Source: Sphingomonas sp. So64.6b
GTDB taxonomy: Bacteria > Pseudomonadota > Alphaproteobacteria > Sphingomonadales > Sphingomonadaceae
Assembly: GCF_014171475.1 (NCBI RefSeq)
Contig: NZ_CP048817.1
Location: 2,294,001 to 2,358,000, forward strand
Length of the DNA: 64,000 nt
Reading direction: 5' to 3'
Numbering within the stretch: the stretch's first letter is position 1; each line of letters starts with the position of its first letter. Of this stretch, positions 44,546 through 53,152 are shown one piece after another. The notes under the pieces are model-generated. The model had not been told where the DNA came from. It saw only the letters and a list, made by a program, of their open reading frames with translations, and ran no database searches. A program made the translations under genes and the position numbers.

Positions 44546-46779
44546 TTCTCTCCTCCCGCCGGGTCGCCATAGAACAGCCCCCGCCCGTCCGTGCCCAGAT
44601 AGACGCGGCCCGCGATACGCGGATCGCCCGAGACTACCCGGTAGCGCCCGCCCCAGCGATGCGCGTCGTCATCGATCCGCGTCCAGTCCGTGCCCCCATC
44701 GACCGAGCGCCAGATGCCGCGCTGTATCCCCATCGTGCCGACCGCAAAGATTGCCGGCGTCGATGCACCCACCACGGCCTTGCCGAGCCCGAACAGTTCG
44801 ACTTTCAGTTTGCCGCTCGCCTGCACGAACCGGCGTCCCCCATCGACACTGTGGTAGAGCACATCGCCGACATGGAACCACAAATCCCCGGCGGCGAATG
44901 GCGACGCGACCAGCCGATATTGCTGTTCGCGCCAATAGACCTTGCCGGGCCAGAGTTGCGGCGGCAGCCCTGCGCCAGCGACCGGAGCGAAGCTCTTCGC
45001 GCCGTCGGTCGAGACGAGCAGTGCGTCGTGATCGAAATCGACCGAATAGAAACGCTGAGCATCGACCTTGTCGGCAACCGGCCGGGCGTTGAGCCTCAAC
45101 CCCTGCGCCAATCCCCAGGTCCGACCGCGGTCGCGCGTGACGAGCGGGACCGGCGTGCAGACGATGAAGGTCACGCCATCGGCCGAGACGATCACCGCGG
45201 CGTCGCCCTCAAGATCGTAACGCTTGCCAGGCTGACCGTCGGCCGGGCGGATCGCCGGCGCCTTGAGCGGATGCCATGTGGTTCCGCCGTCGTCCGACCA
45301 GCCGAGCGTCGCCTCGCGCGGGCGATCGGCGTAAAGGCTGCCGCTGCGAACGACGATGTTCGGCGCGCGGCCAGCATAGTCGATGTTATTGGTGTTCGAC
45401 AGATAGGGATCAATAAAGGTCGGTGCTGGTGACCGATCGAGATCGGTATGGACGAAGCCGGCAAGGTCGCCGAAACCCGAGATCAGCGACGCGCCACCGG
45501 TCGGCGAAGCGAGTGTAATGATCGCGGTCTGCTCGATGGCCCTCACCCATGGTTTCCACACGATCGGGCCAGTCGGTTTCAGCGCGTCCGCCACATAGAC
45601 GGTCGCACCGGTGGTATAGACGACATGATTCGCATCGAACGGATCAATCGCCAGCCCCGAGATCCAGTGGCCGAAGTCGGCGCCCTTGCCCTCATGCAGC
45701 AGATAAGGCGTCGCCGACACGTCGCGACTGCTCCGCGTGCCGACATCTTCCCACACCTTACCACCATCGTGCGAGACCCACACAGTGTCCCCGGGATTCC
45801 AGCGATCGATCGTCGAAACGGCGACCGTACCCGGCGCGCTGCGGGAAACAGCGAGACCAAGGAAGCCCCCCATCCCGTAATCGCCCGGCGTGATATCGCG
45901 CGCGGCCCCGTCGGCGGCGAAGCGCCAAACAGCGCCGGTCTTGGCGTCACTGGGGCCGATCCCGCTCGAATAACCAACATAGAGCGTGCCGTCGGCGCCG
46001 ATCACCCCCTTGGCGGCCAGCAGATCGGCGGCCGGCCCCTTGACCGCGGCCCAGTTCCTGCCGCCATCGTCGGAGCGAAAGAGGTGCTCAGCACCCGGAT
46101 CGGCCAGCCCCGCCCAGATCCGCTTCGAGCCCTGGCCCGCCTCGCCGCTGATCGGGTCGACAACGACGAACGCGATGCCGCCATGCGTCTGCTTCTCGGC
46201 CGGCTGCCCCAGTCCGGCGACCGGGAAACCCGTCACCTTCATCCAGGTCGCGCCCGAATCATCGCTGCGCCACAGGCCGTCATGGCGCGAGCCGAAGAAC
46301 AGTGTGGATGTCCGGTTGGGATCGATCGTGAGTCGTTCGCCAAGGCCACGGCCTGGTTCGTTGCCGCCCATCGCGAACGGCACCGTCGTCGCGCGCCATG
46401 TTGCCCCGCGATCAGCCGAGCGCAAAATTGCGGCAGGCTGGCGCGCACTCATCCCGGCGGCGAGATAGACGATATTCGCATCGCGCGGGTCGGTCGCGAT
46501 ACTCTCGACACCCATATAGCTCGGCACCGCATTGCCATCCTGCAGCGGCATCCAGCGCCCGGCGGTCGCGTCCCAGCGATAAGCGCCGCCCATGTCGGTG
46601 CGAAGATAGGCGAGACCGCGTTCGGTCTGGCTGAAGATGATGTTAGGGGCGTAACCACCGCCGCCCACCGCGACGTTGGTCCAGCGGTAAGGGGTAGCGA
46701 CATTTTCTTTGGCGACGACGGGACCGCTCCCGCAAAGGAGTGCGACGATCGCGACCATGCTCCCGATTCGGTGTCTCAC
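44542..46779 (-). CDS. GH74 xyloglucanase
   Basis: About 745 aa from GTG 46779, 9 bases after GGGGAGG; the frame extends to 46827 without support. A signal peptide (MVAIVALLCGSGPVVA) is followed by the two seven-bladed propellers of GH74. Near the N-terminus RTDMGGAYRWD contains a conserved catalytic Asp. Repeated BNR/Asp-box motifs (SADRGATW, SDDSGATW, SDDGGTTW, TRDRGRTWG) mark the blades, and the end VYLGTDGRGLFYGDP is typical of the family. The enzyme cleaves the beta-1,4-glucan backbone of xyloglucan. First gene of the minus-strand operon, divergent from the xylX-like gene across about 105 bases that contain a LacI-type operator. Confidence 0.9.
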   Translation of the reverse strand: MRHRIGSMVAIVALLCGSGPVVAKENVATPYRWTNVAVGGGGYAPNIIFSQTERGLAYLRTDMGGAYRWDATAGRWMPLQDGNAVPSYMGVESIATDPRDANIVYLAAGMSARQPAAILRSADRGATWRATTVPFAMGGNEPGRGLGERLTIDPNRTSTLFFGSRHDGLWRSDDSGATWMKVTGFPVAGLGQPAEKQTHGGIAFVVVDPISGEAGQGSKRIWAGLADPGAEHLFRSDDGGRNWAAVKGPAADLLAAKGVIGADGTLYVGYSSGIGPSDAKTGAVWRFAADGAARDITPGDYGMGGFLGLAVSRSAPGTVAVSTIDRWNPGDTVWVSHDGGKVWEDVGTRSSRDVSATPYLLHEGKGADFGHWISGLAIDPFDANHVVYTTGATVYVADALKPTGPIVWKPWVRAIEQTAIITLASPTGGASLISGFGDLAGFVHTDLDRSPAPTFIDPYLSNTNNIDYAGRAPNIVVRSGSLYADRPREATLGWSDDGGTTWHPLKAPAIRPADGQPGKRYDLEGDAAVIVSADGVTFIVCTPVPLVTRDRGRTWGLAQGLRLNARPVADKVDAQRFYSVDFDHDALLVSTDGAKSFAPVAGAGLPPQLWPGKVYWREQQYRLVASPFAAGDLWFHVGDVLYHSVDGGRRFVQASGKLKVELFGLGKAVVGASTPAIFAVGTMGIQRGIWRSVDGGTDWTRIDDDAHRWGGRYRVVSGDPRIAGRVYLGTDGRGLFYGDPAGGEK

Positions 46780-46855
46780 CTTCTTGCGCCTCCCCTCTGT
46801 ATCTCTCGGCGCATCGCTGTTCGACACGTCCCTTGACGATCCCCTATGGCATAGA

Positions 46856-46869
46856 CGATACCGCTAACA
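46856..46869 (-). promoter_or_regulatory. Operator-like palindrome upstream of xylX
   Basis: The minus strand reads TGTTAGCGGTATCG, matching 12 of 14 positions of the TGNTAGCGCTANCA pattern seen at 53095-53108 and 60404-60417. It lies 17 bases before the xylX-like start, in the divergent control region shared with the GH74 operon. Confidence 0.5.
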
Positions 46870-46885
46870 CAACGGAGGGGATCAC

Positions 46886-48010
46886 GTGTCGATAGAACAC
46901 CTGCCACTCGCCGAGGCATTGCCGCGCGACTGGCGCGCGGCCCGTTTCGTCGGGCGAATCAATATCGGGGACGGCCCCTTGCCGATCATGGTCCGCGCCG
47001 GCGCGGTCTTCGACATGTCGCGCGTCGCCCCCACCGTCTCCGCATTGATCGAAGCGAACGCGTTCGAAGGCGGCGAAGCGATCGGCGATCTCGACACGAT
47101 CGACTGTTCCCATCTGCTCAGTCCAATCGACCTCCAGTGCGTCAAGGCGGCCGGAGTCACCTTTGCGGTGTCCGCGCTCGAACGTGTGATCGAAGAGCGC
47201 GCGCGCGGCGATCATAGGCGCGCCGCCGACGTGCGCGACCGCCTCGAGTCGGCACTGGGCGGCAGCATCCGCGCAGTGGTGCCGGGATCTTCCGAGGCTG
47301 CGACGCTCAAGGAAGCGCTGATCGCCGACGGCATGTGGTCGCAATATCTGGAGGTCGCGATCGGCCCGGATGCGGAAATATTCACCAAATCACCGGTGCT
47401 GTCGACGGTGGGGCTGAACGCGCCGATCGGCGTGCGGTCGGATTCGACCTGGAACAATCCGGAGCCCGAGGTGGTGCTGGTCGCCAATGCAAGCGGTCGC
47501 GCGGTTGGCGCGACTCTCGGCAACGATGTCAATCTGCGCGATTTCGAGGGGCGTTCGGCACTGCTGCTCGGCAAGGCAAAGGACAACAATGCATCCTGTT
47601 CGCTCGGCCCTTTGATCCGGCTATTCGATGACGATTTCACCATGATCGATGTGCGCGCCGCCGATGTTTCGCTGACGATCCGCGGTACCGACGGCTATGT
47701 CCTCGAAGGCTCGAGTACCATGCGAGAGATCAGTCGCGATCCGGAAGACCTGCTTGCCCAGACGATGAGCGAACATCACTACCCCGACGGATTCGTCCTG
47801 TTCTGCGGAACGCTCTTCGCGCCGACGCAGGACCGCGACGAACCCGGGCGCGGCTTTACCCACAAACCCGGCGACGTGGTGACGATCTCGAGTGCGCAAC
47901 TCGGAACGCTCGTCAACACCGTCACCACGTCGCGCGATGCGCCCGCCTGGCGGTTTGGCATCGGTGACCTGATGCATAATCTGGCGGCCCGCGGGCTGCT
48001 CTCGGCGTGA
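46886..48010 (+). CDS. xylX: XylX-like FAH-family 2-keto-3-deoxy-xylonate dehydratase
   Basis: 374 aa from GTG 46886, preceded by GGAGGGG. The C-terminal two-thirds is a fumarylacetoacetate-hydrolase fold: PEVVLVANASGRAVGATLGNDVNLRD contains the metal-binding acidic cluster, followed by GKAKDNNASCSLGP and FTHKPGDVV. Length and order of neighbours (SDR, SMP-30, sugar porter) match the Caulobacter xylose operon, where XylX dehydrates 2-keto-3-deoxy-D-xylonate to alpha-ketoglutarate semialdehyde. The xylonate dehydratase (XylD) and semialdehyde dehydrogenase (XylA) of the pathway are not in the window. An arabinose or fucose oxidative pathway with the same families is the main alternative. Confidence 0.75.
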   Translation: MSIEHLPLAEALPRDWRAARFVGRINIGDGPLPIMVRAGAVFDMSRVAPTVSALIEANAFEGGEAIGDLDTIDCSHLLSPIDLQCVKAAGVTFAVSALERVIEERARGDHRRAADVRDRLESALGGSIRAVVPGSSEAATLKEALIADGMWSQYLEVAIGPDAEIFTKSPVLSTVGLNAPIGVRSDSTWNNPEPEVVLVANASGRAVGATLGNDVNLRDFEGRSALLLGKAKDNNASCSLGPLIRLFDDDFTMIDVRAADVSLTIRGTDGYVLEGSSTMREISRDPEDLLAQTMSEHHYPDGFVLFCGTLFAPTQDRDEPGRGFTHKPGDVVTISSAQLGTLVNTVTTSRDAPAWRFGIGDLMHNLAARGLLSA

Positions 48011-48027
48011 TGCCGACGGAGACCAAC

Positions 48028-48813
48028 ATGTTACAGCAAACGACGCCGACCGACGCCCGTGCGGTATACCCGACCTTGCGGGACAAGCGCGTGATCATCA
48101 CCGGCGGCGCGTCCGGGATCGGTGCAGGGCTGGTCGAGGCATTCGTCGCGCAGGGTGCACACGTCGCATTCGTCGATATCGCCGACGGCGAAGCCGAAGC
48201 GCTGGCCACGCGCCTTTCGAACAACGCCGTTCACCCCCCCGTCTATCACCGCTGCGACCTCACCGACCTCGACCAGGTCGCGATGGTGATGGCGGCGCTG
48301 GAGGGCGCGCTCGGCGGTGTCGATATCCTGATCAATAATGCCGCCAACGATGACCGCCACACCATCGACGACGTAACACCGGCAATCTGGGAGCAGCGTC
48401 TCAACGTCAATTTGCGTCACCAGTTCTTTGCCGCCAAGGCAGTGATCCCGGCAATGAAGCGCGCCGGCGGCGGAGCGATCGTCAATTTCGGATCGATCAG
48501 CTGGCACCTCGCACTGCCCGACCTTGTTCTCTATCAGACTTCCAAGGCGGCGATCGAGGGACTGACCCGCGCGCTCGCCCGGGATCTGGGCAGGAGTAAC
48601 ATCCGCGTGAACACGATCGTACCGGGCAACGTCCAGACGCCGCGACAGGAACAATGGTACACGCCCACAGGCGAGGCGGAGATCGTCGCGGCGCAATGCC
48701 TGGACGGGCGCATCCAGCCCGCCGACGTGGCGGCGCTCGCGCTGTTTCTCGCCTCGGACGATGCGCGGATGTGCACCGGCCATGATTATTTCGTCGACGC
48801 CGGGTGGCGATGA
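48028..48813 (+). CDS. xylB: XylB-like short-chain sugar dehydrogenase
   Basis: 261 aa from ATG 48028, which has GGAG 9 bases upstream; starts at 48007 and 48010 overlap the previous stop but lack a site. Classical SDR features are TGGASGIG (cofactor loop), INNAAND, the catalytic Ser in VNFGSISWH and Y-x3-K in LYQTSKAAIE. It would oxidise D-xylose to D-xylono-1,5-lactone with NAD. The assignment is by operon context and overall similarity to XylB; L-arabinose or L-fucose dehydrogenase are possible. Confidence 0.8.
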   Translation: MLQQTTPTDARAVYPTLRDKRVIITGGASGIGAGLVEAFVAQGAHVAFVDIADGEAEALATRLSNNAVHPPVYHRCDLTDLDQVAMVMAALEGALGGVDILINNAANDDRHTIDDVTPAIWEQRLNVNLRHQFFAAKAVIPAMKRAGGGAIVNFGSISWHLALPDLVLYQTSKAAIEGLTRALARDLGRSNIRVNTIVPGNVQTPRQEQWYTPTGEAEIVAAQCLDGRIQPADVAALALFLASDDARMCTGHDYFVDAGWR

Positions 48814-49673
48814 TGCAAGCGACGCACCTGCTTTCGGTCGGTGCCGAACTAGGCGAAGGCCCAGTATGGATCGATGGGGCATTGTGGTTCGTCGATATCA
48901 AGGGGCGTCGCGTGTATCGCCACGCGCCGGTCAGCGGTGCGCTCGACCAATGGGACGCGCCCGAACTTGTCGGCTGGATACTTCCCGCCGCCAAGGGCGA
49001 CCTGATCGCAGGGCTGCAGTCCGGCCCGCACCGCTTCTCGCCCGAGAGCGGGATCTTTAACCGGATCGCCGAGATCGATCCCGATCTGCCCGCCAACCGC
49101 CTCAACGATGCCGCGGTCCATCCCTCGGGTCGACTCTATTTCGGCACGATGGACAATGACGAGACGGCGCCGAGCGGTCGCGTCTTCCTGCTCGATGGCA
49201 GCGCCGTGCGCGAGACCGGGATCGACCCGTGCGTCATCACCAACGGCCCCGCGATCGGGCCGGCGGGCGACCGGCTCTATCATGTTGATACGCTCGCGCG
49301 CCGCGTCAGCGTCCACCCGATCGACGCGGCCGGCAATGTCGGAGCTGGCGCGACCTTCCTCCATTTCACCGGCGACGAGGGCCATCCCGACGGCGCGATC
49401 TGCGACGCCGAGGGCGGCGTGTGGATCGCCTTTTATGGCGGCGGCGCGGCGCGGCGTTACGACACCGACGGGCACATGACCGATGAGATAATCTTCCCCG
49501 TCTCCAACGTCACCAAGATCGCGCTGGGCGGCCCCGACGGGCGCACCGCCTATGCGACCACCGCACGGCAAGGATTGAGCGCTGATGCGCTCGCAGCCCA
49601 GCCGTTTGCCGGCGATGTTTTCACTTTTCCGGTCAAGATACCGGGAATGCCCGTCACACGAGCCAATAGCTGA
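48810..49673 (+). CDS. xylC: SMP-30/gluconolactonase-type lactonase (XylC-like)
   Basis: 287 aa; the start ATG 48810 (or 48813) overlaps the xylB stop. SMP-30 six-bladed propeller motifs are visible: GAELGEGPVW with the metal-binding Glu, RLNDAAVHPSGRLYFGTM with the Asn and Asp ligand region, and HPDGAICDAEGGVWIAFYGG with the catalytic Asp. It would open xylonolactone to xylonate. Tight coupling to the dehydrogenase supports action on that enzyme's lactone product. Confidence 0.85.
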   Translation: MMQATHLLSVGAELGEGPVWIDGALWFVDIKGRRVYRHAPVSGALDQWDAPELVGWILPAAKGDLIAGLQSGPHRFSPESGIFNRIAEIDPDLPANRLNDAAVHPSGRLYFGTMDNDETAPSGRVFLLDGSAVRETGIDPCVITNGPAIGPAGDRLYHVDTLARRVSVHPIDAAGNVGAGATFLHFTGDEGHPDGAICDAEGGVWIAFYGGGAARRYDTDGHMTDEIIFPVSNVTKIALGGPDGRTAYATTARQGLSADALAAQPFAGDVFTFPVKIPGMPVTRANS

Positions 49674-49711
49674 GCGCCCGCAAGAGGCGCCTGAACAGAG
49701 AGGATCATTGC

Positions 49712-51115
49712 GTGGAACAAGGTCAGGTCAACAAGGCGCTCATCGCGCTGGTCGTCGCGGTCGCGACGATCGGCGGATTCATGTTCGGCTATGATTCGGG
49801 CGTCATCAACGGAACGCAAAAGGGACTGGAGGCGGCGTTCGACCTTGGCCGGCTCGGCATCGGCATCAATGTCGGCGCGATCCTGGTCGGATCGTCGATC
49901 GGCGCGTTCGGCGCAGGCCGGCTCTCCGACCTGATCGGGCGCCGCAATACGATGATGGTGGCCGCGGCGCTGTTCATCTTCTCCGCGCTGTTGGCGGGCG
50001 CGGCGGAATCCTCGGCGATCTTCATCTTCGCCCGGATCATCGGCGGGTTCGGCGTGGGCGCGGCCAGCGTCACCTCCCCCGTTTATATTTCCGAAGTGAC
50101 GCCGGCGAGTGTGCGCGGGCGTCTGTCCAGCATTCAGCAGGTGATGATCATTTCCGGCCTGACTGGCGCGTTCGTCGCGAACTTCGCGCTCGCGCGCTAC
50201 GCAGGTGGATCGACCGCGATCCTGTGGGGCGGTTATGAGGCCTGGCGTTGGATGTTCTGGCTGCAGGTCATTCCAGCCGCGATCTATTTCATCGCCCTGT
50301 TCTTCATCCCGGAAAGTCCCCGCTACCTGGTGGTCAAAGGCCGCGATGCGGAAGCAGAAGGCGTTCTCACCCGATTGTTCGGCGCAGCCGAAGCGCGCCG
50401 CAAGGTGGCCGAGATTCGCGCAAGCCTCGCCGCCGACCACCATCGGCCCAAGCTGTCGGATCTGATCGACAAGGGCACGGGCAAGATCCGCCCGATCCTG
50501 TGGGTCGGCATCGGTCTTGCCGTGTTCCAGCAGCTCGTCGGCATCAACGTCGTCTTCTATTATGGTGCGACACTGTGGGAAGCGGTCGGCTTCACCGAGG
50601 ATTATGCACTGCAGACCAATATCCTGTCGGGCGTCCTCTCGATCGGCGCTTGCCTGCTCGCCATCGCGCTGATCGACAAGATCGGACGCAAGCCCCTGCT
50701 GCTGATCGGTTCGGCCGGCATGGCGGTGACGCTCGCCGTGGTGGCCTGGGCATTCTCGACCGCGGTCACCGATGCGAGCGGCGCGGTCTCGCTGCCAGGC
50801 AATTCAGGCATCATCGCCCTTGTCGCCGCCAACCTTTACGTCATCTTCTTCAACGTCAGCTGGGGCCCGGTTATGTGGGTGATGCTGGGCGAGATGTTCC
50901 CCAACCAGATCCGCGGCTCGGCGCTTGCGGTGTCGGGCTTCGCACAATGGATTGCCAATGCCGCGATCTCGGTCAGCTTCCCGTCGCTGGTCGTCTCGCC
51001 GGGGCTGGCAGTGACCTATATCGGCTATGCCATCGCGGCTGTGATATCGTTCTTCTTCGTGAAGGCGATGGTCAGCGAAACGCGCGGACGCGAGTTGGAA
51101 GACATGGAGGGATGA
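49712..51115 (+). CDS. xylE: MFS sugar porter (XylE-like)
   Basis: 467 aa from GTG 49712. Twelve hydrophobic helices and sugar-porter signatures are present: FMFGYDSGVINGTQ in helix 1, RLSDLIGRRNTM after helix 2, PESPRYLVVKGRDAEAE before the central loop, QQLVGINVVFYYG in helix 7 and DKIGRKPLLLIG between helices 8 and 9. It is an inner-membrane proton-coupled importer of a monosaccharide, by context xylose. It lies 38 bases after the lactonase gene and overlaps the epimerase start. Confidence 0.88.
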   Translation: MEQGQVNKALIALVVAVATIGGFMFGYDSGVINGTQKGLEAAFDLGRLGIGINVGAILVGSSIGAFGAGRLSDLIGRRNTMMVAAALFIFSALLAGAAESSAIFIFARIIGGFGVGAASVTSPVYISEVTPASVRGRLSSIQQVMIISGLTGAFVANFALARYAGGSTAILWGGYEAWRWMFWLQVIPAAIYFIALFFIPESPRYLVVKGRDAEAEGVLTRLFGAAEARRKVAEIRASLAADHHRPKLSDLIDKGTGKIRPILWVGIGLAVFQQLVGINVVFYYGATLWEAVGFTEDYALQTNILSGVLSIGACLLAIALIDKIGRKPLLLIGSAGMAVTLAVVAWAFSTAVTDASGAVSLPGNSGIIALVAANLYVIFFNVSWGPVMWVMLGEMFPNQIRGSALAVSGFAQWIANAAISVSFPSLVVSPGLAVTYIGYAIAAVISFFFVKAMVSETRGRELEDMEG

Positions 51116-51942
51116 GAATCGCCGCCGGCGACTGGGCCGCGACACTTGACCCCGAGGTAGGCGGCACGATCGCGTCGCTCTCCCGGCGAGGGGTCGACAT
51201 GTTGCGCGCGACACCCGCAGGTGCGACAGGTCCGCTCGCCTTTGCCAGCTTCCCGCTCGTTCCCTATGCCAACCGGATCGCCGACGGCGCGTTCGCGTTC
51301 GATGGCCAAGACTATCGGTTGCCGCGCAACCATGTCAGCCAGACGCACCCACTACACGGTGTGGGCTGGCTGACAGGCTGGTCGGTCGAAACCATGGATG
51401 CGACGAGCGTAACGCTCGTCCATCAGCACCATGGCGATGCCGCCTGGCCCTGGCGCTATCGAGCGACGCAACGGTTGGCACTCGACGATGGAGGGCTGCA
51501 CGTCGCATTGGCTATCACCAGTGACGATGATCGGGCGATGCCGGTCAGCCTTGGCTTCCATCCCTATTTCACCCGTGATGGTGTTCGCACGCTCGCTTTC
51601 ACGGCGAAAGGCGTGTGGCGGATCGACGATGGCCTGCTGCCAACCGAACACGTCGAACCAGCAGCGTTCGGAGACTGGTCGGTCGGAGCGACGGTCATAC
51701 GCAGCGACCTGATCGACAATTGCTATACCGGCTGGGCGGGCAGCGCGACGATCGCGCGCGACGACGGGGTCATCACGCTGTCGGCTACAGGCACGCCGAT
51801 GCTGCATCTCTATCTACCGCCGGGGGAAGACTATTTCTGCGCAGAGCCGGTGAGCGCGATGCCCGATGCGGTCAATCGCGGCGCAGCGGATATTCTCATC
51901 CCCGGCGAGCGCCGCGAGATCACGATGACGATCCGGGGATAA
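51112..51942 (+). CDS. Aldose 1-epimerase family protein
   Basis: 276 aa from ATG 51112, overlapping the transporter stop by 4 bases. Family motifs are PYANRIADGAF, THPLHGVGWL (catalytic His), SLGFHPYF (second His) and GEDYFCAEPVSAMPDA near the C-terminus with the acidic base. It interconverts anomers of an aldose, probably feeding the correct xylose anomer to the dehydrogenase. The TAA stop abuts the regulator's stop (convergent, no gap). Confidence 0.85.
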   Translation: MRIAAGDWAATLDPEVGGTIASLSRRGVDMLRATPAGATGPLAFASFPLVPYANRIADGAFAFDGQDYRLPRNHVSQTHPLHGVGWLTGWSVETMDATSVTLVHQHHGDAAWPWRYRATQRLALDDGGLHVALAITSDDDRAMPVSLGFHPYFTRDGVRTLAFTAKGVWRIDDGLLPTEHVEPAAFGDWSVGATVIRSDLIDNCYTGWAGSATIARDDGVITLSATGTPMLHLYLPPGEDYFCAEPVSAMPDAVNRGAADILIPGERREITMTIRG

Positions 51943-53028
51943 TCAGCCGCGCGTCCGGGCGGGTGGTCGCCGCCTTGGCGCCGCGTCGGATTGACGCCGG
52001 ATCAGCGTGTAATCGAGCGTCACATGGCGCACCTCGCCACCGCCCCGCTTGGCGCGCAGCATGGCCGCGAGCAGCTCGACCGCGGCTCGCGACATGTCCG
52101 CAATTGGCTGATGGATCGTCGTCAGTTCGGGCCAGATCGTCGTCGCGAGCGCACTGTCGTCGAAGCCGCAAACAGTCAGGTCACCCGGCACATCGAGCCC
52201 CCGACGATGCGCCACCGCGACCGTTGCCGCCGCCATATCGTCGTTGCTCGCAAAGATCGCCGAGGGCGGATTCTTGCCCTCAAGCAGTTCGTCCGCCGCA
52301 TCGAGCCCGGAGCGATAGGTGAACAGGCCGTCGGCCACCAGATCCTCATCGAACGGCATGCCCGCTTCCGTCAGCGCGGCCCGGTAGCCCACCAGCCGTT
52401 CGCCGCTAGCGGTCAGGTTGGGGTTGCCGGTAATGAAACCGATCCGCGCATGGCCGAGTTCGATCAGATGGCGCGTCATTGCTTGCGCGGCACCACGGTC
52501 ATCGATCGAAATTGCGGCGCATTCGGGGGGGGGGCAGCCGGTCGCAACGACGACGGTTGGCACCCGGGCCGCGATCAGTACGTCGAGCACGCTACGCGAA
52601 TCACACAATGGTGGGGGCAGAATAACGCCGTCGATTCCGCTTCCGATCATTCGCTCGACCACCCGGCGCTCATGATCGCCAAGCTCGCATTTCTCGACAA
52701 TGAGCTGAATGTCCGATCGCCCCGCCTGATCGAGACTGCCGACGAGGAATTCGCTGAGATAGGCGGCGCTTGGGTTGGAATAGAGCAGTCCGAGCCGCAG
52801 TTGCGATGCACCGGCCAGGCTACGCGCCGCGCGATTGGGCGCATAGTTCAACTGGCCGATCGCGGCATTCACGGCCTCCCGCGTCGACGCGCGGACATTG
52901 CTCTCAGCGTTGATCACGCGGCTGACCGTCATTGTCGAAACGCCGGCGAGCGCCGCGACATCGGCGATCGTCGGTGCGCCACTCTGGCGGCCTGAGCCGG
53001 CGCGGGGCTTGCGGGGGTTCGTGACCAT
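51943..53028 (-). CDS. LacI-family regulator (XylR-like)
   Basis: 361 aa from ATG 53028 (GTG 53034 possible). The HTH is TIADVAALAGVSTMTVSRVI, with the hinge helix NRAARSLAGA. The effector domain has RLGLLYSNPSAAYLSEFLVG, GSGIDGVILPPP, the ASNDDMAAAT loop and CGFDDSALATTIWPELTTI, all standard for LacI/PurR proteins. It is convergent with the Weimberg-type cluster and divergent from the GH3 gene. Palindromes at 53093-53110, 46856-46869 and 60404-60417 are its likely operators, which would make it the local repressor responding to xylose or an oligosaccharide. A poly-G run (52526-52534 on the plus strand) lies within the gene. Confidence 0.85.
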   Translation of the reverse strand: MVTNPRKPRAGSGRQSGAPTIADVAALAGVSTMTVSRVINAESNVRASTREAVNAAIGQLNYAPNRAARSLAGASQLRLGLLYSNPSAAYLSEFLVGSLDQAGRSDIQLIVEKCELGDHERRVVERMIGSGIDGVILPPPLCDSRSVLDVLIAARVPTVVVATGCPPPECAAISIDDRGAAQAMTRHLIELGHARIGFITGNPNLTASGERLVGYRAALTEAGMPFDEDLVADGLFTYRSGLDAADELLEGKNPPSAIFASNDDMAAATVAVAHRRGLDVPGDLTVCGFDDSALATTIWPELTTIHQPIADMSRAAVELLAAMLRAKRGGGEVRHVTLDYTLIRRQSDAAPRRRPPARTRG

Positions 53029-53092
53029 GGGCACGCATTTAGCAGGTGTTAGCGCGTTGCACAGCCTGTCTTAAAGCGGTCTTCGAGCAATT

Positions 53093-53110
53093 TATGGTAG
53101 CGCTAGCATA
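53093..53110. promoter_or_regulatory. LacI-type operator between regulator and GH3 gene
   Basis: An 18-base near-palindrome TATGGTAGCGCTAGCATA (16 of 18 symmetric) with core TAGCGCTA. Its inner 14-mer (53095-53108) fits TGNTAGCGCTANCA exactly. A half-site TGTTAGCGC lies at 53047-53055. It is positioned 43 bases before the GH3 start and 65 bases before the regulator start, so it could serve both. Confidence 0.65.
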
Positions 53111-53152
53111 ACAATTGGTTATGTTGCCTGAAAAGCACGTGGGAGAGTGAAG